Shown: positions 18,101 through 26,536 of the stretch, in pieces
Layout: each line of letters starts with the position of its first letter
Numbering within the stretch: the first letter of the stretch is position 1
Translations under genes and position numbers: made by a program
NCBI RefSeq assembly: GCF_000686045.1
Contig: NZ_JMLV01000004.1
Location: 186,001-250,000, forward strand
Source of the DNA: Fodinicurvata fenggangensis DSM 21160
GTDB lineage: Bacteria > Pseudomonadota > Alphaproteobacteria > Kiloniellales > DSM-21159
Length of the DNA stretch: 64,000 nt
Reading direction: 5' to 3'
Notes under the pieces: generated by a model
What the model was told of the DNA's origin: nothing
The model's input: only the letters and a program-made list of their open reading frames with translations
Database searches by the model: none

Positions 18101-20567
18101 CTGGCTCAACGCCGATGTCGAGCGAACGCTCGACGGCGCGGCCGCCGGCTTCGCGCATCTGCAGATGCAGCTCGGCCGTCAGAAGGCGGGTGGTGGAGGG
18201 CACGCTGTCGATGGAAACGTCGAAGACGGCCTTGCCCTCCGCGTCGGTCTCGGGCAGGCCGGCGAGAGGCGCACGCAGGGCCTCCACACCCTCTTCGTCC
18301 GCAAGACCGAAAACATAGCCGGGGAAGCGCATCCACTCCCGCGTCGGCTTGACCGTCATTTCGCCTTCGAGGGAGAGGCCGGCCGCCGGCGCGCCGTAGA
18401 GATAACGGCCTTCCAGGGCGATCTCTGTCGAGCTGCCGACGGCAAGGGTATCGTCGGCGCTCGTCAGGTCGAACTCCGTGCGGTCCGGCACGAAGTCCTC
18501 CACCAGAAACATCTTTTCGGCGATCGGGGACTGCCCGGGATCGGTATGCACGCGCAGGTTCCAGGTGCCGCGCATGGCGTTGTCCGGCAGTGCCAGATCG
18601 ACGGTGTGGCCGCCGAGGGCGGTCCCCTGAGAGACAATGCGGCGGTCTTCCACCCCGTCCGGGCGCTCGAAGATGAAGGTGAGCGGCAGATCGTCGGCGG
18701 CTTCGACCGCGCCGTCGCGAGCCAGTGCTGCCGCATGCACGATCTCGCCGGCACGGTAGATGCCGCGTTCGGTCCAGGCATAGACGTCGAGCGGGCCGGG
18801 CGCCGGACGGCCGGTCACGCCCCGGTCCGACAGGTCGAAGCCGGCGCGCGTCATGTCGAGAAATACGAAATCCTCTTCACCTTCGGCCAGCAGCACGGCA
18901 GGTGCAAGACCGGCATCGCCGCGCGTAAGCCCCGGCGCGAAGCGGGCGTGGCCGTCAGCGTCCGTCGTCGCTTCCCCCAGCACCTCGTTGTTGCGGGCAA
19001 GCAGCGTGAGCTTGAGTCCCTCCGTCGGCTTGGCCGTGGCGAGAGAACGGGCGAAAACCGAAAGCCCGTCCGCGCCGGCAAAAGTCGACAGCCCGATGTC
19101 GGAGATCAAAAACCACTGGGTGGCCCTGTCTTCCCAAACCTTGCTGGTGGCGCCTTCGGGAAGGGCAGTCAGCATGTAGACGCCGGGCTCTCGCTCCGGC
19201 AGGGCTTCATCGATGGGAATGCTGGTGGTGACGTTTTCATTCAGTTCGGACTCGATGTCGACAGCGCCCTGCCAAACCGGCTCGCCCATGTCGCGGGCGA
19301 CATCCTCGATCTCGTAGCTGTTGAGCTGCTGCAGGAACTTTGACTCGGAAAGCAGCCGCGCCAGGGCGCGGTCGCCCACGCGATAGAGGGAAAGCTCTGC
19401 GCTGTCGGCATTGACCGAGACGAGAGGGATGCCCCGCCGGGCAGCCGACGGCAGCACGAAATTGTCGCCGGTAAAGCGCAGCGCCGGGGCGCGGTCGCGA
19501 ATATAGATCTCGAGGGGCACGGGCTCGGCAAGCACCTCGCCGATTGCCGAGGGCAGGCCCTGGCGGATGGTGATGCGGTACTGCTCGCCATGCTCCAGCC
19601 CGCTCACGCAAAGCTGCTTGTCGTCCTGGTCGATGGCCGGTGCGCGGGCCCGGTCAACCGTCACGTATTGCGCGTAGTCGACGTCGCTTCTCACCAGGGT
19701 CTCGGAGAACTGCACGCACACGCGTGGCGTGGCGCTGTCGGACTCCACGGAATGGTCAACGACGCGGAAGCCCTTGCGGCGCTTGAGACTGGCGTAGAGC
19801 GCCTGCACCTGGGGCGAGGACTGCAGGGCAAGGCTGGCCTCGTAGGCGCTGAGGGCGGGACGGAAGAGGCTGCGCTTTTCCAGTGCGGCGGCCAGGGCGG
19901 CGAGCGCATCGGCCCGGTCGCTGGCACTGCGCGACAGGCGATAGGCGGTCACGGCCGCACCGGTGGCGGCGCGCTGCAGGGTGTTGGCTCTTTCGTTGTC
20001 CGTGGACTCGAGCGCCATGGCCGCGCGGGCCAGGCCGCTCCAGACTGTCGCATTCTCCGGCTCGACCGCTATCGCGGCGGTGTAGTCGCGCATGGCGCCT
20101 TGCGGATCGCCCCGGTCGAGCGCCCGGGCAGCGGCGCTGGTGAGCGCCACGAAGCCGTCCTTGCCCGCACTGGCCTTGCGCAGCAAGCTGTCGCGGTACT
20201 GCTCGGCTTCACGCAGCACGTGAGCGGGCACGAAACGCAGTGCGGGCGGGGCCCCGATGTCCGGTTCGGCGCCGGCCGTCACCACCTTGCCGGCAACCGC
20301 GCCCTCGAAGGGTTTCAAGCTGCCGAAATCAGATTTCAGGAAGCACCAGCGGGGGCCTGTGTTGTAGGTGAAGGCTTGGCACTGCGGGTCGTTGAGACAG
20401 ACTTGCTTGCATTCATCCAGCGAGACGTCCTGCTCCGTCCGCAGGTCGAAGCCGAAATAGTCGCTGTTCTCTGTCGTGACGATGCGGCTGGTGTCCTGCG
20501 CCGACGCAGTGGCGGCCAGGGCAACAAGTGCAATAAGGATAAAGGAAACCCTGCCCAACGTGCCCAT
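15111..20567 (-). CDS. bacterial alpha-2-macroglobulin with N-terminal PAN/Apple and TPR regions
   Basis: An 1818-residue periplasmic or membrane-associated protease trap. A signal sequence (GRVSFILIALVALAATASAQ) leads into a PAN/Apple-like cysteine domain (SLDECKQVCLNDPQCQAFTYN, RWCFLKSDFG), then a TPR-like stretch (FVALTSAAARALDRGDPQGAMRDYTAAIAVEPENATVW). The macroglobulin domains follow, and the thioester motif GCTEQ with Cys at about residue 1373 would bind an attacking protease covalently. The start at 20567 is backed by GGGAGG; an upstream ATG at 20612 would delay the signal peptide. PbpC follows at 2 bp. The protein is known in E. coli as a defence partner of PBP1C in cell-wall repair; that role here is inferred. 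Confidence 0.93.
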   Translation of the reverse strand: MGTLGRVSFILIALVALAATASAQDTSRIVTTENSDYFGFDLRTEQDVSLDECKQVCLNDPQCQAFTYNTGPRWCFLKSDFGSLKPFEGAVAGKVVTAGAEPDIGAPPALRFVPAHVLREAEQYRDSLLRKASAGKDGFVALTSAAARALDRGDPQGAMRDYTAAIAVEPENATVWSGLARAAMALESTDNERANTLQRAATGAAVTAYRLSRSASDRADALAALAAALEKRSLFRPALSAYEASLALQSSPQVQALYASLKRRKGFRVVDHSVESDSATPRVCVQFSETLVRSDVDYAQYVTVDRARAPAIDQDDKQLCVSGLEHGEQYRITIRQGLPSAIGEVLAEPVPLEIYIRDRAPALRFTGDNFVLPSAARRGIPLVSVNADSAELSLYRVGDRALARLLSESKFLQQLNSYEIEDVARDMGEPVWQGAVDIESELNENVTTSIPIDEALPEREPGVYMLTALPEGATSKVWEDRATQWFLISDIGLSTFAGADGLSVFARSLATAKPTEGLKLTLLARNNEVLGEATTDADGHARFAPGLTRGDAGLAPAVLLAEGEEDFVFLDMTRAGFDLSDRGVTGRPAPGPLDVYAWTERGIYRAGEIVHAAALARDGAVEAADDLPLTFIFERPDGVEDRRIVSQGTALGGHTVDLALPDNAMRGTWNLRVHTDPGQSPIAEKMFLVEDFVPDRTEFDLTSADDTLAVGSSTEIALEGRYLYGAPAAGLSLEGEMTVKPTREWMRFPGYVFGLADEEGVEALRAPLAGLPETDAEGKAVFDVSIDSVPSTTRLLTAELHLQMREAGGRAVERSLDIGVEPETPVIGVRPEFSGGQVEEGGTANFRVIAADPSGERIGMPGLEWSLFKVERHYQWYRNGSSWNYEPITTTRLVREGTVSAAADSEPQISVPVDWGRYRLEVQDPEPGGPISSVEFEAGWYVEASSTETPDGMEIALDRENYEPGDTAQLKISPRFAGEALITLGTESLQHSMRVSVPVEGTTVDIPVTENLGTGTYVTATLFRPGETTENRLPMRAIGVQWLEVDAGERTLDVDLDTPEKMRPNERLTVPVSLGERAAGEEAYVTLAAVDVGILNLTRYEPPDPTNWYFGQRMMGLEIRDIFGRLIDGSLGATGRLRTGGDAGGMTARGSPPNEKLVSFFSGIVRLDEEGKAEIGFDMPQFNGTVRVMAVAWSKDAVGAASKDVIVRDPVVVTTSQPGFLAPGDESQMLIEIANTDGPAGDYALTVSAEGAATVDASAAPASLDLAAGGKTSLTLPLVAQEAGTAQLTVSLVHESGQSVEKSVNLPVRPGVMPVTKRRTVTLPADGGRLRIDGGLLADSYTEDASVTVNVSPDEAFDIPALLMSLDRYPYGCTEQITSRALPLLYVNELSKTTGLEEAPNARERIEKAIAQVLSYQSSSGGFGLWGPGRGDLWLDSYVTEFLTRAREQGFAVPERAMTQALQNLTNELAYDTDVESNGDKIAYALYVLARNGKASVGDLRYYADARLDAFASPLARAQLAAALALYGDPSRAEATFRSAFRQVQSANNDMARSDYGSRLRDAAALLALAAESRPKPQMVPEMVTFVSDLSSGIQQMSTQDEAWMLLASRALSEASGDIALTVDGAAHEGAFARRLSGAEIAADPFAITNDGTEPQDVELTTVAAPRQPLPAGGEGFTIERTYYRLDGTQANVSEALQNERYVVVLEITEANSWPSRVLVSDLLPAGFEIDNPRLVDSAALDNFPWLDETDAVHTEFRDDRFIAAFERSGDDRSYRLAYVVRAVTPGVYTHPAASVEDMYRPQLSARTATGAIEISSN

Positions 20568-20606
20568 CGCATTCCTCCCAGCGCCACTGGCGTCCCTGCC
20601 TGTGGC

Positions 20607-20635
20607 ATTCACCCAATTTCATGAAGCCCTGTCAA
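20607..20635 (-). promoter_or_regulatory. candidate promoter of the alpha-2-macroglobulin/pbpC operon
   Basis: On the minus strand TTGACA (20630-20635) is a perfect -35 hexamer. With a 17-bp spacer it leads to GTGAAT (20607-20612), a weak -10, about 40 bp upstream of the start codon. The remaining gap to the stop of the next gene at 20834 shows nothing else I can support. Confidence 0.4.
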
Positions 20636-20833
20636 CTGTACCCTCGCTGCGATGCCTGACAGTAATAGGCAGTGTATCCGCCGTGGGCGGTACGGAGTCT
20701 GTCCGGTTTTGGTCGATGGCCTGCAGCGGAATGGGGATGGCTTTGACTCGGACGGAGGCGCCGTCTCTCCGAAAGGTGCGTCCAAGGTCTTCCTGCAAGC
20801 CGATCTGTACCAGCGCGCAGGACTTCCGAAGAT

Positions 20834-21886
20834 CTAATATTCTGTCTTGTCGTCGCGACTCCCCGGCTGAAGCCCCTCGGGCAGGTTATAGTGCCCTTCG
20901 ATAAAGGAGAGATCGAGAAAGCTCGAGGGATCAGTGTCGGGGTCCAGCAATCCGGCTGAACGGTACCATTCCACCTGCTGGTAGATGGAGCCTACGTCCA
21001 GGCGTCCTTCCGGGTCGACGTAACTGGCACCGGCGCGCAGGGCCTGGGGGGAAGCGTCGATGTAATGCTGGAGCAACTCTGCCAACCTTTCCGAGTTTTC
21101 ACTGGCGGGCCTATCCTGCCCCCTGCGGTGATGAAAGGCTTCGGCGTAATCCCTGGCCGCCCGAAGGTAGGCTTTCAGGAAGCGGCGCACGGTTTCGGGC
21201 TCTTCCTCTGCCAGGTGACGTGATGTGAAAATGCCCCCAAGTTGATAGGGTGTCTCTTCGCTGACCCAACCGATGATACGGCCCGCTTCCTCAGCCTCGA
21301 GACGCCTGGCATGCGGCGCCGGCAGGATGGTCGCATCGGCGTCATTGCTGCGAATGGCCTCGATCATCTGGGTGACCCGTTCGCGGGGGATCAGCTCGAT
21401 CTCAGAAATATCGAAGCCCTTTTCCTGGGCCAGGAGGCCAGCCATCAGATGAAAGCTGGAGCCGATCTGTGTAATGGCCAGACTATGCCCGGGCAGGTCT
21501 TCGGGGTGGCGCAGGCCCTTCTTCCAGGCGCTCTTGGACGCGACATAGGCAAGGAACCTGTAACCGGGCTCCTCCCGGCTCTGGGCCGCAATTACCCGCA
21601 GGGTATCCTTGGCCGCCAGGTTATAGAAACCGGCGGTGAAGGCGGTCGCGCCGACATCGGCCTGCCGATTGGCCACGGAGATGGCAATGGGCTGGGCGGC
21701 ATCGAAGAACTGGAAGGTGACCTCCAGGTTCTCGTCCGCGTAATAGCCGAGTTCCTTGGCGAGGAAGAGCGGGGCGCTGGAGGGAAATGCGATGGCCGCG
21801 ATGCTCAGTTCGTCGGTCTGGGCCTGAGGTTGCAGGGGGACAAGACACAGACAGAGCCACAGCATCAGGGCGCAGGGCCATTTCAT
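20834..21886 (-). CDS. NMT1/THI5-like ABC-type substrate-binding protein
   Basis: A 350-residue secreted binding protein (signal peptide MKWPCALMLWLCLCLVPLQPQAQ). The fold pattern is that of SsuA/ThiY-type proteins: SIAAIAFPSSAPLFLAKELGYYADENLEVTFQFFDAAQPIAISVANRQADVGATAFTAGFYNL, which in this family binds aliphatic sulfonates, nitrate or pyrimidine precursors. No ABC ATPase or permease is beside it, so it is an orphan binding protein, and the ligand is unknown. Its start overlaps the stop of the YihY gene by four bases (ATGA), so the two are translationally coupled. The coupling is unusual because YihY has no known link to solute uptake. Confidence 0.85.
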   Translation of the reverse strand: MKWPCALMLWLCLCLVPLQPQAQTDELSIAAIAFPSSAPLFLAKELGYYADENLEVTFQFFDAAQPIAISVANRQADVGATAFTAGFYNLAAKDTLRVIAAQSREEPGYRFLAYVASKSAWKKGLRHPEDLPGHSLAITQIGSSFHLMAGLLAQEKGFDISEIELIPRERVTQMIEAIRSNDADATILPAPHARRLEAEEAGRIIGWVSEETPYQLGGIFTSRHLAEEEPETVRRFLKAYLRAARDYAEAFHHRRGQDRPASENSERLAELLQHYIDASPQALRAGASYVDPEGRLDVGSIYQQVEWYRSAGLLDPDTDPSSFLDLSFIEGHYNLPEGLQPGSRDDKTEY

Positions 21887-23298
21887 TCGGAGGAACTCCC
21901 GATATCTTCAGTTCGCTTGCCGGATCCCGGGTTGGGTGGCGTTGCGGACCGTTTTTCCTGTAAGCCGGATTCTTCTTTCTTTTCAGGATCATGCCCGCTC
22001 GATAGAAGGCTGTCCAGAGTTTGCGACAAGGGGCCGGCAAGTTCTGTCTGCAGCCCGGCAAGTGCATCCTGTACCAGGGCCGGCCAGTCCTCACGATTGC
22101 GCGGGGTCAGGTCCAGGTGATCGGCCAGCTCGCCCAGCGTCACGGTTGAAAGGTCGCGCCCCAGGGCCTGGGTCCCGTCCGAGGTGGCCACCACCAGGCC
22201 GGCGTCGCGCAGGCGTTCGACAACCTCTCCAGCTTCCGTCGGTGTGGCCGGCAAGCCGGCCGCCAGCATCCTCTGTTTCAGTGGTCGGCCACGTCGATGG
22301 GCGTTGCGCAGGCGCTCCAGCAGGGCCAGGGCAAGCACCACGCGATTGATGGGGGCTTCCTCGAGATGCCCGTGCCGGATAACCGCGCGCCACTCCGGAA
22401 GGGCGGCGGCCAATTGGGCTCCCAGCAGGATGACCACCCAGGCCAGGAACATCCAGATGAGAAAAATGGGCAATACCGAGAGTGCACCATAGACGGCCTG
22501 GTAGGAGGGCACCTGGCCCACATAGAGGCCAAGACCGTATTTCAGGATCTCCAGCAGTATGGCCGCCAGCAGTCCGCCGGCAAAGCCCGCCGTCGGGCTG
22601 ACCGGCCGGTTCGGTACCAGGATGTAGAAACTGGCGCAGCCAAGCATGGCCAGCAGGATGGCGAAAACGCGCGAAAGCACCATCGAGGTCGCTTCCAGCG
22701 CACCGGAGCTGTGTACCGTGGCAAAGGCATAGCTGGTGATCGACAGCGAGGCGCCCAGCAGGATGGGCCCCAGCGTCAAGAGCGCCCAATAAACGAGAAA
22801 GCGAAGAACCAGGGGACGTTCCTGACGGACCCGCCAGATGGTGTTGATCGCACTGTTGATGTTGGAGAGCAGCAGCAGGGCCGTAACCCCCAAACCGATG
22901 ACCCCGGGGGCTGTCAACTTTGACGCATTCCTGAGAAAGGAATCGAGATGCTCGTTGGCGCGTGCGGCCTGGTCCGGGGGAATGGCCTGGAACAGCATTT
23001 CGCGCAGGCTGTCACGGGCTTCGTCAAAGGCCGGGAAGGCTGCCAGCAACCCCAGGGCTATCGCCAGCAGCGGAACAAGCGCCAGCAGGGAAGAGTAGCT
23101 GAGACCGGCGGCCATCTGCAGGCAGCGATCCTGCCCGAAGCGGAGAAAGAGATAGCGGACGAAGAAATAGATCTGGCGCAAGGAGATCAGCCTGATCCGC
23201 GTCCAGAGGTGCATCAGGCGCGAGGGCCGATGCGGCCTGTCCGTCACGCTGTCCTGTGGGCTTTTGCGCGTGGTTTCCAAATCGTCGTTTCCCGTCAT
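21883..23298 (-). CDS. YihY/BrkB-family inner membrane protein
   Basis: A 471-residue protein. After a charged N-terminus, six membrane spans carry the YihY signature (DRCLQMAAGLSYSSLLALVPLLAIALGLLAAFPAFDEARDSLREMLFQ; LLLLSNINSAINTIWRV; AVYGALSVLPIFLIWMFLAWVVILLGAQLAAAL). The C-terminal ~150 residues contain a winged-helix-like segment (RMLAAGLPATPTEAGEVVERLRDAGLVVATSDGTQAL) and a charged tail. The family was once called ribonuclease BN, but that activity belongs to another gene; its function is unknown. It heads a two-gene unit with the binding protein and is divergent from fabI. Confidence 0.88.
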   Translation of the reverse strand: MTGNDDLETTRKSPQDSVTDRPHRPSRLMHLWTRIRLISLRQIYFFVRYLFLRFGQDRCLQMAAGLSYSSLLALVPLLAIALGLLAAFPAFDEARDSLREMLFQAIPPDQAARANEHLDSFLRNASKLTAPGVIGLGVTALLLLSNINSAINTIWRVRQERPLVLRFLVYWALLTLGPILLGASLSITSYAFATVHSSGALEATSMVLSRVFAILLAMLGCASFYILVPNRPVSPTAGFAGGLLAAILLEILKYGLGLYVGQVPSYQAVYGALSVLPIFLIWMFLAWVVILLGAQLAAALPEWRAVIRHGHLEEAPINRVVLALALLERLRNAHRRGRPLKQRMLAAGLPATPTEAGEVVERLRDAGLVVATSDGTQALGRDLSTVTLGELADHLDLTPRNREDWPALVQDALAGLQTELAGPLSQTLDSLLSSGHDPEKKEESGLQEKRSATPPNPGSGKRTEDIGSSSE

Positions 23299-23501
23299 GG
23301 ATCAAGAGACTAGCACGAATATCTCATGCGACCATCCGGCATGGCGTGCGCAATGGTAAAGGCCGTGTGCAAACTGCGTCTCGCGACTGTGGACGCCTTT
23401 GACGTGCCGGACCATTGGTGTAGGATGCGCGCTAGAATCCCGAGATTACAGTCGCGGCCGCCAATCACGCCGGGGTCGTCGACGGCAGAGCGAGATCAAG
23501 C

Positions 23502-24341
23502 ATGAACAACACGACGACGCTGATGTCCGGCAAACGCGGCCTGATCATGGGTGTGGCCAATGATCGCTCGATTGCCTGGGGGATTGCCCAGGCACTGGCG
23601 GCCCAGGGTGCGGAACTGGCCTTCACCTATCAGGGAGACGCGCTGGAGAAGCGCGTGCGCCCCCTGGCCGAATCCCTGGGCAGTTCGCTGGTGATGTCCT
23701 GTGATGTCAGCGACGATGCTTCCATCGACGCCACCTTCGAGGAGCTGGGCGAGAGCTGGGACAGCCTGGACTTTGTCGTCCATGCCATCGCCTGGGCCAA
23801 TCGCGACGAGTTGAAGGGGCTGTATCTCAACACCACGCGTGACAACTTTGTGCGCTGCATGGATATCTCCTGCTATTCCTTCACGGCCGTGGCGCAGCGG
23901 GCCGTGCCCATGATGCGCGAGGGCGGCAGCCTTCTGACCCTCAGCTACTATGGCGCCGAGCGTGTCATGCCGCACTACAACGTCATGGGTGTCGCCAAGG
24001 CGGGACTGGAAGCCTCGGTGCGCTACATGTCCGCGGACCTGGGTGGGGACAACATTCGCGTGAATGCGATCTCGGCCGGTCCGATCCGCACGCTGGCCGC
24101 CTCGGGGATCGGGGATTTCCGCTATATCCTGAAGTGGAACGAGTACAACTCGCCCCTGCGTCGGAACGTGACCCTGGACCAGGTCGGCAGTTCCGCACTC
24201 TACCTGCTTTCCGACCTGGCCTCGGGTGTGACCGGGGAGGTGCATCACGTGGATTCCGGCTATCATACCGTCGGCATGATGGCCGTCGATGCGGCACCGC
24301 AGCTGCGTGAGCTGCTTGAAGGCTTCAAGAACGAGCCATGA
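23502..24341 (+). CDS. fabI: enoyl-ACP reductase (NADH)
   Basis: A 279-residue SDR-like enzyme that reduces the enoyl-ACP double bond in the last step of each fatty-acid elongation cycle. FabI features are the [27 protein letters not shown] nucleotide site, [46 protein letters not shown] with the Tyr-x6-Lys catalytic pair, and [14 protein letters not shown] followed by the substrate-binding flip loop. It is 34 bp upstream of aroC, an order common in Alphaproteobacteria. This is the target family of triclosan, though sensitivity cannot be read from here. Confidence 0.96.
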   Translation: MNNTTTLMSGKRGLIMGVANDRSIAWGIAQALAAQGAELAFTYQGDALEKRVRPLAESLGSSLVMSCDVSDDASIDATFEELGESWDSLDFVVHAIAWANRDELKGLYLNTTRDNFVRCMDISCYSFTAVAQRAVPMMREGGSLLTLSYYGAERVMPHYNVMGVAKAGLEASVRYMSADLGGDNIRVNAISAGPIRTLAASGIGDFRYILKWNEYNSPLRRNVTLDQVGSSALYLLSDLASGVTGEVHHVDSGYHTVGMMAVDAAPQLRELLEGFKNEP

Positions 24342-24375
24342 TGACTCCGCGCCGCGCGCCGGGAAGGTAGATGCC

Positions 24376-25461
24376 ATGCCAGGGAACAGCTTTGGCCAAG
24401 CCTTTCGTTTCACGACCTGGGGGGAAAGCCACGGACCGGCCATCGGCTGCGTGATCGATGGCGTGCCGCCGCGCATCCCTCTTTCGGAAGCGGATATACA
24501 GCCATTCCTGGACCGGCGCCGTCCCGGACAGTCCCGCTACACCACCCAGCGCCAGGAGAGTGACGAAGTCCGGATCGTCTCCGGTGTCTTCGAGGGCGAG
24601 ACCACGGGCACGCCGCTTGCGCTGGTGATCGAGAACCAGGACCAGCGTTCCAAGGACTACGGCGATATCAAGGACAAGTTCCGTCCGGGGCATGCCGACT
24701 ATACCTATTGGCAGAAGTACGGCATTCGCGACTACCGCGGCGGCGGACGCTCCAGCGCGCGCGAGACGGCCATGCGGGTGGCCGCCGGTGCCGTGGCCAG
24801 GCGCGTCCTGGCCCATCTTCTGGGCGAGGAGCAAGTCGCCATTCGCGGCGCCCTGGTGCAGATGGGCGCGGACAGCGTCGACCGCCTGCGCTGGGACTGG
24901 GCCGAGGTGGATCGCAATGCCTTCTTCGGACCCGACGCTGCCATGGCCGAGATCTGGGCGGCGCGCCTGGACGAAGCGCGCAAGAACGGATCGTCCCTGG
25001 GGGCTGTGGTCGAGGTGGTGGCCCAGGGCCTGCCGGCCGGCCTGGGCGAGCCGGTCTATGACAAGCTGGATGCCGACCTGGCCAAGGCCATGATGTCGAT
25101 CAACGCCGTCAAGGGCGTGGAGATCGGCGAAGGCTTCGCGGCCGCGGCCCTGAACGGCGAAGAGAATGCCGACGAACTGCGCATGGAGGATGACGAGGTC
25201 GCCTTCCTCTCCAACAAGGCGGGCGGTGTCCTGGGAGGACTTTCCACCGGCCAGGACCTGGTCGTGCGCTTTGCCGTGAAACCCACCTCCTCGATCCTTT
25301 CGCCACGGCGCACCGTGGATCGCTTCGGGCAGGAAACCGAGATCGTTACAAAGGGCCGGCACGATCCCTGTGTGGGCATCCGGGCCGTGCCGGTGGGCGA
25401 GGCCATGATGGCGCTGGTCCTGGCCGATCACCTTCTGCGCCATCGAGGCCAGATTGGCTGA
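24376..25461 (+). CDS. aroC: chorismate synthase
   Basis: A 361-residue FMN-dependent enzyme that converts 5-enolpyruvylshikimate 3-phosphate to chorismate, the branch point to aromatic amino acids and folate. Signatures are [30 protein letters not shown], the basic [42 protein letters not shown], the substrate loop [16 protein letters not shown], and [21 protein letters not shown] with [19 protein letters not shown]. The start at 24376 has GGAAGG about 8 nt upstream; an extended frame from 24289 overlaps fabI and is rejected. The stop overlaps the GNAT gene start by 8 bp. Confidence 0.97.
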   Translation: MPGNSFGQAFRFTTWGESHGPAIGCVIDGVPPRIPLSEADIQPFLDRRRPGQSRYTTQRQESDEVRIVSGVFEGETTGTPLALVIENQDQRSKDYGDIKDKFRPGHADYTYWQKYGIRDYRGGGRSSARETAMRVAAGAVARRVLAHLLGEEQVAIRGALVQMGADSVDRLRWDWAEVDRNAFFGPDAAMAEIWAARLDEARKNGSSLGAVVEVVAQGLPAGLGEPVYDKLDADLAKAMMSINAVKGVEIGEGFAAAALNGEENADELRMEDDEVAFLSNKAGGVLGGLSTGQDLVVRFAVKPTSSILSPRRTVDRFGQETEIVTKGRHDPCVGIRAVPVGEAMMALVLADHLLRHRGQIG

Positions 25462-25972
25462 TCACGTCATCCGGGCGGCCGAGGCCGAGGATGCCGGACG
25501 CCTGGCGCGTCTGCTCCAGGAAACCTATGCTTTCTATGGAGAGAAACCGCCGGTTCCCGAGGATATCCTGATCCAGCGACTGCAGCGCTACCTGGGGGCC
25601 AATCCCGGTTTCGAGGCGCTGCTTGCCGAGCAGGATGGACGGGAGCTGGGATACGCCATCTATGCACCGGTCTTCTGGACCAGCGATTGCCAGCTTTCAC
25701 TGTTCCTGAAGGAACTCTATCTGATCGAGGACGCGCGTCGTCGCGGCGTCGGGCGCGACCTGATGGTGGAACTGGCCTCCATCGCGCTGGAGCGCGGCTG
25801 GACTCGCATGATCTGGACCGTCGACCGGCACAACCACAAGGCCCGGCGCTTCTATGACTCCCTGCAGGGAACCCAGGCGATCGACAAGGTGGTCTATCTT
25901 CAGAGCGAGAGCGTGATGAGGCGCCTGGCCACCTCCGGCGGCTCGCGATTCTCCTACAGTTTCCGGATCTGA
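25454..25972 (+). CDS. GNAT-family N-acetyltransferase
   Basis: A 172-residue acetyl-CoA-dependent acyltransferase. The acetyl-CoA motif A reads [32 protein letters not shown] (R/QxxGxG/A as RRRGVG), followed by [20 protein letters not shown], typical of diamine- and amino-acid-acetylating GNATs. The frame begins at a TTG 5 bp before the aroC stop codon, giving an 8-bp overlap and likely coupled translation; no better start is seen nearer the conserved [11 protein letters not shown]. Acceptor unknown. Confidence 0.82.
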   Translation: MADHVIRAAEAEDAGRLARLLQETYAFYGEKPPVPEDILIQRLQRYLGANPGFEALLAEQDGRELGYAIYAPVFWTSDCQLSLFLKELYLIEDARRRGVGRDLMVELASIALERGWTRMIWTVDRHNHKARRFYDSLQGTQAIDKVVYLQSESVMRRLATSGGSRFSYSFRI

Positions 25973-25982
25973 AGCCTGGCTG

Positions 25983-26351
25983 TCATTCCGACAGCATCGC
26001 CTGGACCTTCTCCAGAAAGGCCGAGGGCCGGAAGGGCTTTTCCAGGATATCATCGGCGCCCATCGCCTGGGCTGCGGGCAGGAAGTTCTGGCTGATCGCC
26101 CGGCCGCCGCCCGAAATGGCGAGAATCTTAAGGCTCGGGTTTGCGGCACGTACGTTGCGGACAACCTCGATCCCGTCGGCGTTGGGCATCATGAGATCCG
26201 TTACGACCAGGTCGAGATTTTGCAGGAGCTCGGTATCTTCGCTGCGGCGTCCGTCTGCGGAGGTGGTTACGCTGTGCCCATCCTTTTCCAGTACCTCGGC
26301 CATCAGGCGCAGGAGCGCTTCCTCGTCATCCAGAAGCAGAATACGTGCCAT
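25983..26351 (-). CDS. stand-alone CheY-like response regulator (receiver domain only)
   Basis: A 122-residue single receiver domain. The acidic pocket is LLLDDEEALL, the phosphorylated Asp52 lies in LVVTDLMMPNADG, the switch Thr/Ser position is at AISGGG, and the conserved Lys is in ILEKPF. No output domain is attached. It starts at the ATG complementary to 26349-26351. It converges on the GNAT gene with a 10-bp gap. Its kinase partner is not adjacent; orphan GAF and membrane kinases elsewhere in this window are possible but unproven partners. The 185 bp upstream of it shows no feature I can support. Confidence 0.9.
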   Translation of the reverse strand: MARILLLDDEEALLRLMAEVLEKDGHSVTTSADGRRSEDTELLQNLDLVVTDLMMPNADGIEVVRNVRAANPSLKILAISGGGRAISQNFLPAAQAMGADDILEKPFRPSAFLEKVQAMLSE

Positions 26352-26536
26352 GAAGTTGCGTCTTCCTCTTTTTTGATCCGGCGCAGAGCTACAGCCCGCC
26401 ACAAGGACAAAACAAGGGTAAAGGAAAGGTTAAGGCGCCAGTTTCCGAAGACTGTGTCCTGTCAGCCACTACAATCCACGTGCTGTGCGTGCCGTGCCAA
26501 ACCATATCTCGATTTGCGGGAACCGGGGCCCTGAAT

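Noticed and set aside
20652-20837. Small plus-strand frame in the gap before the NMT1-like gene
   Set aside because: No ribosome site, no recognisable sequence, and a divergent promoter for the macroglobulin gene uses part of the gap.
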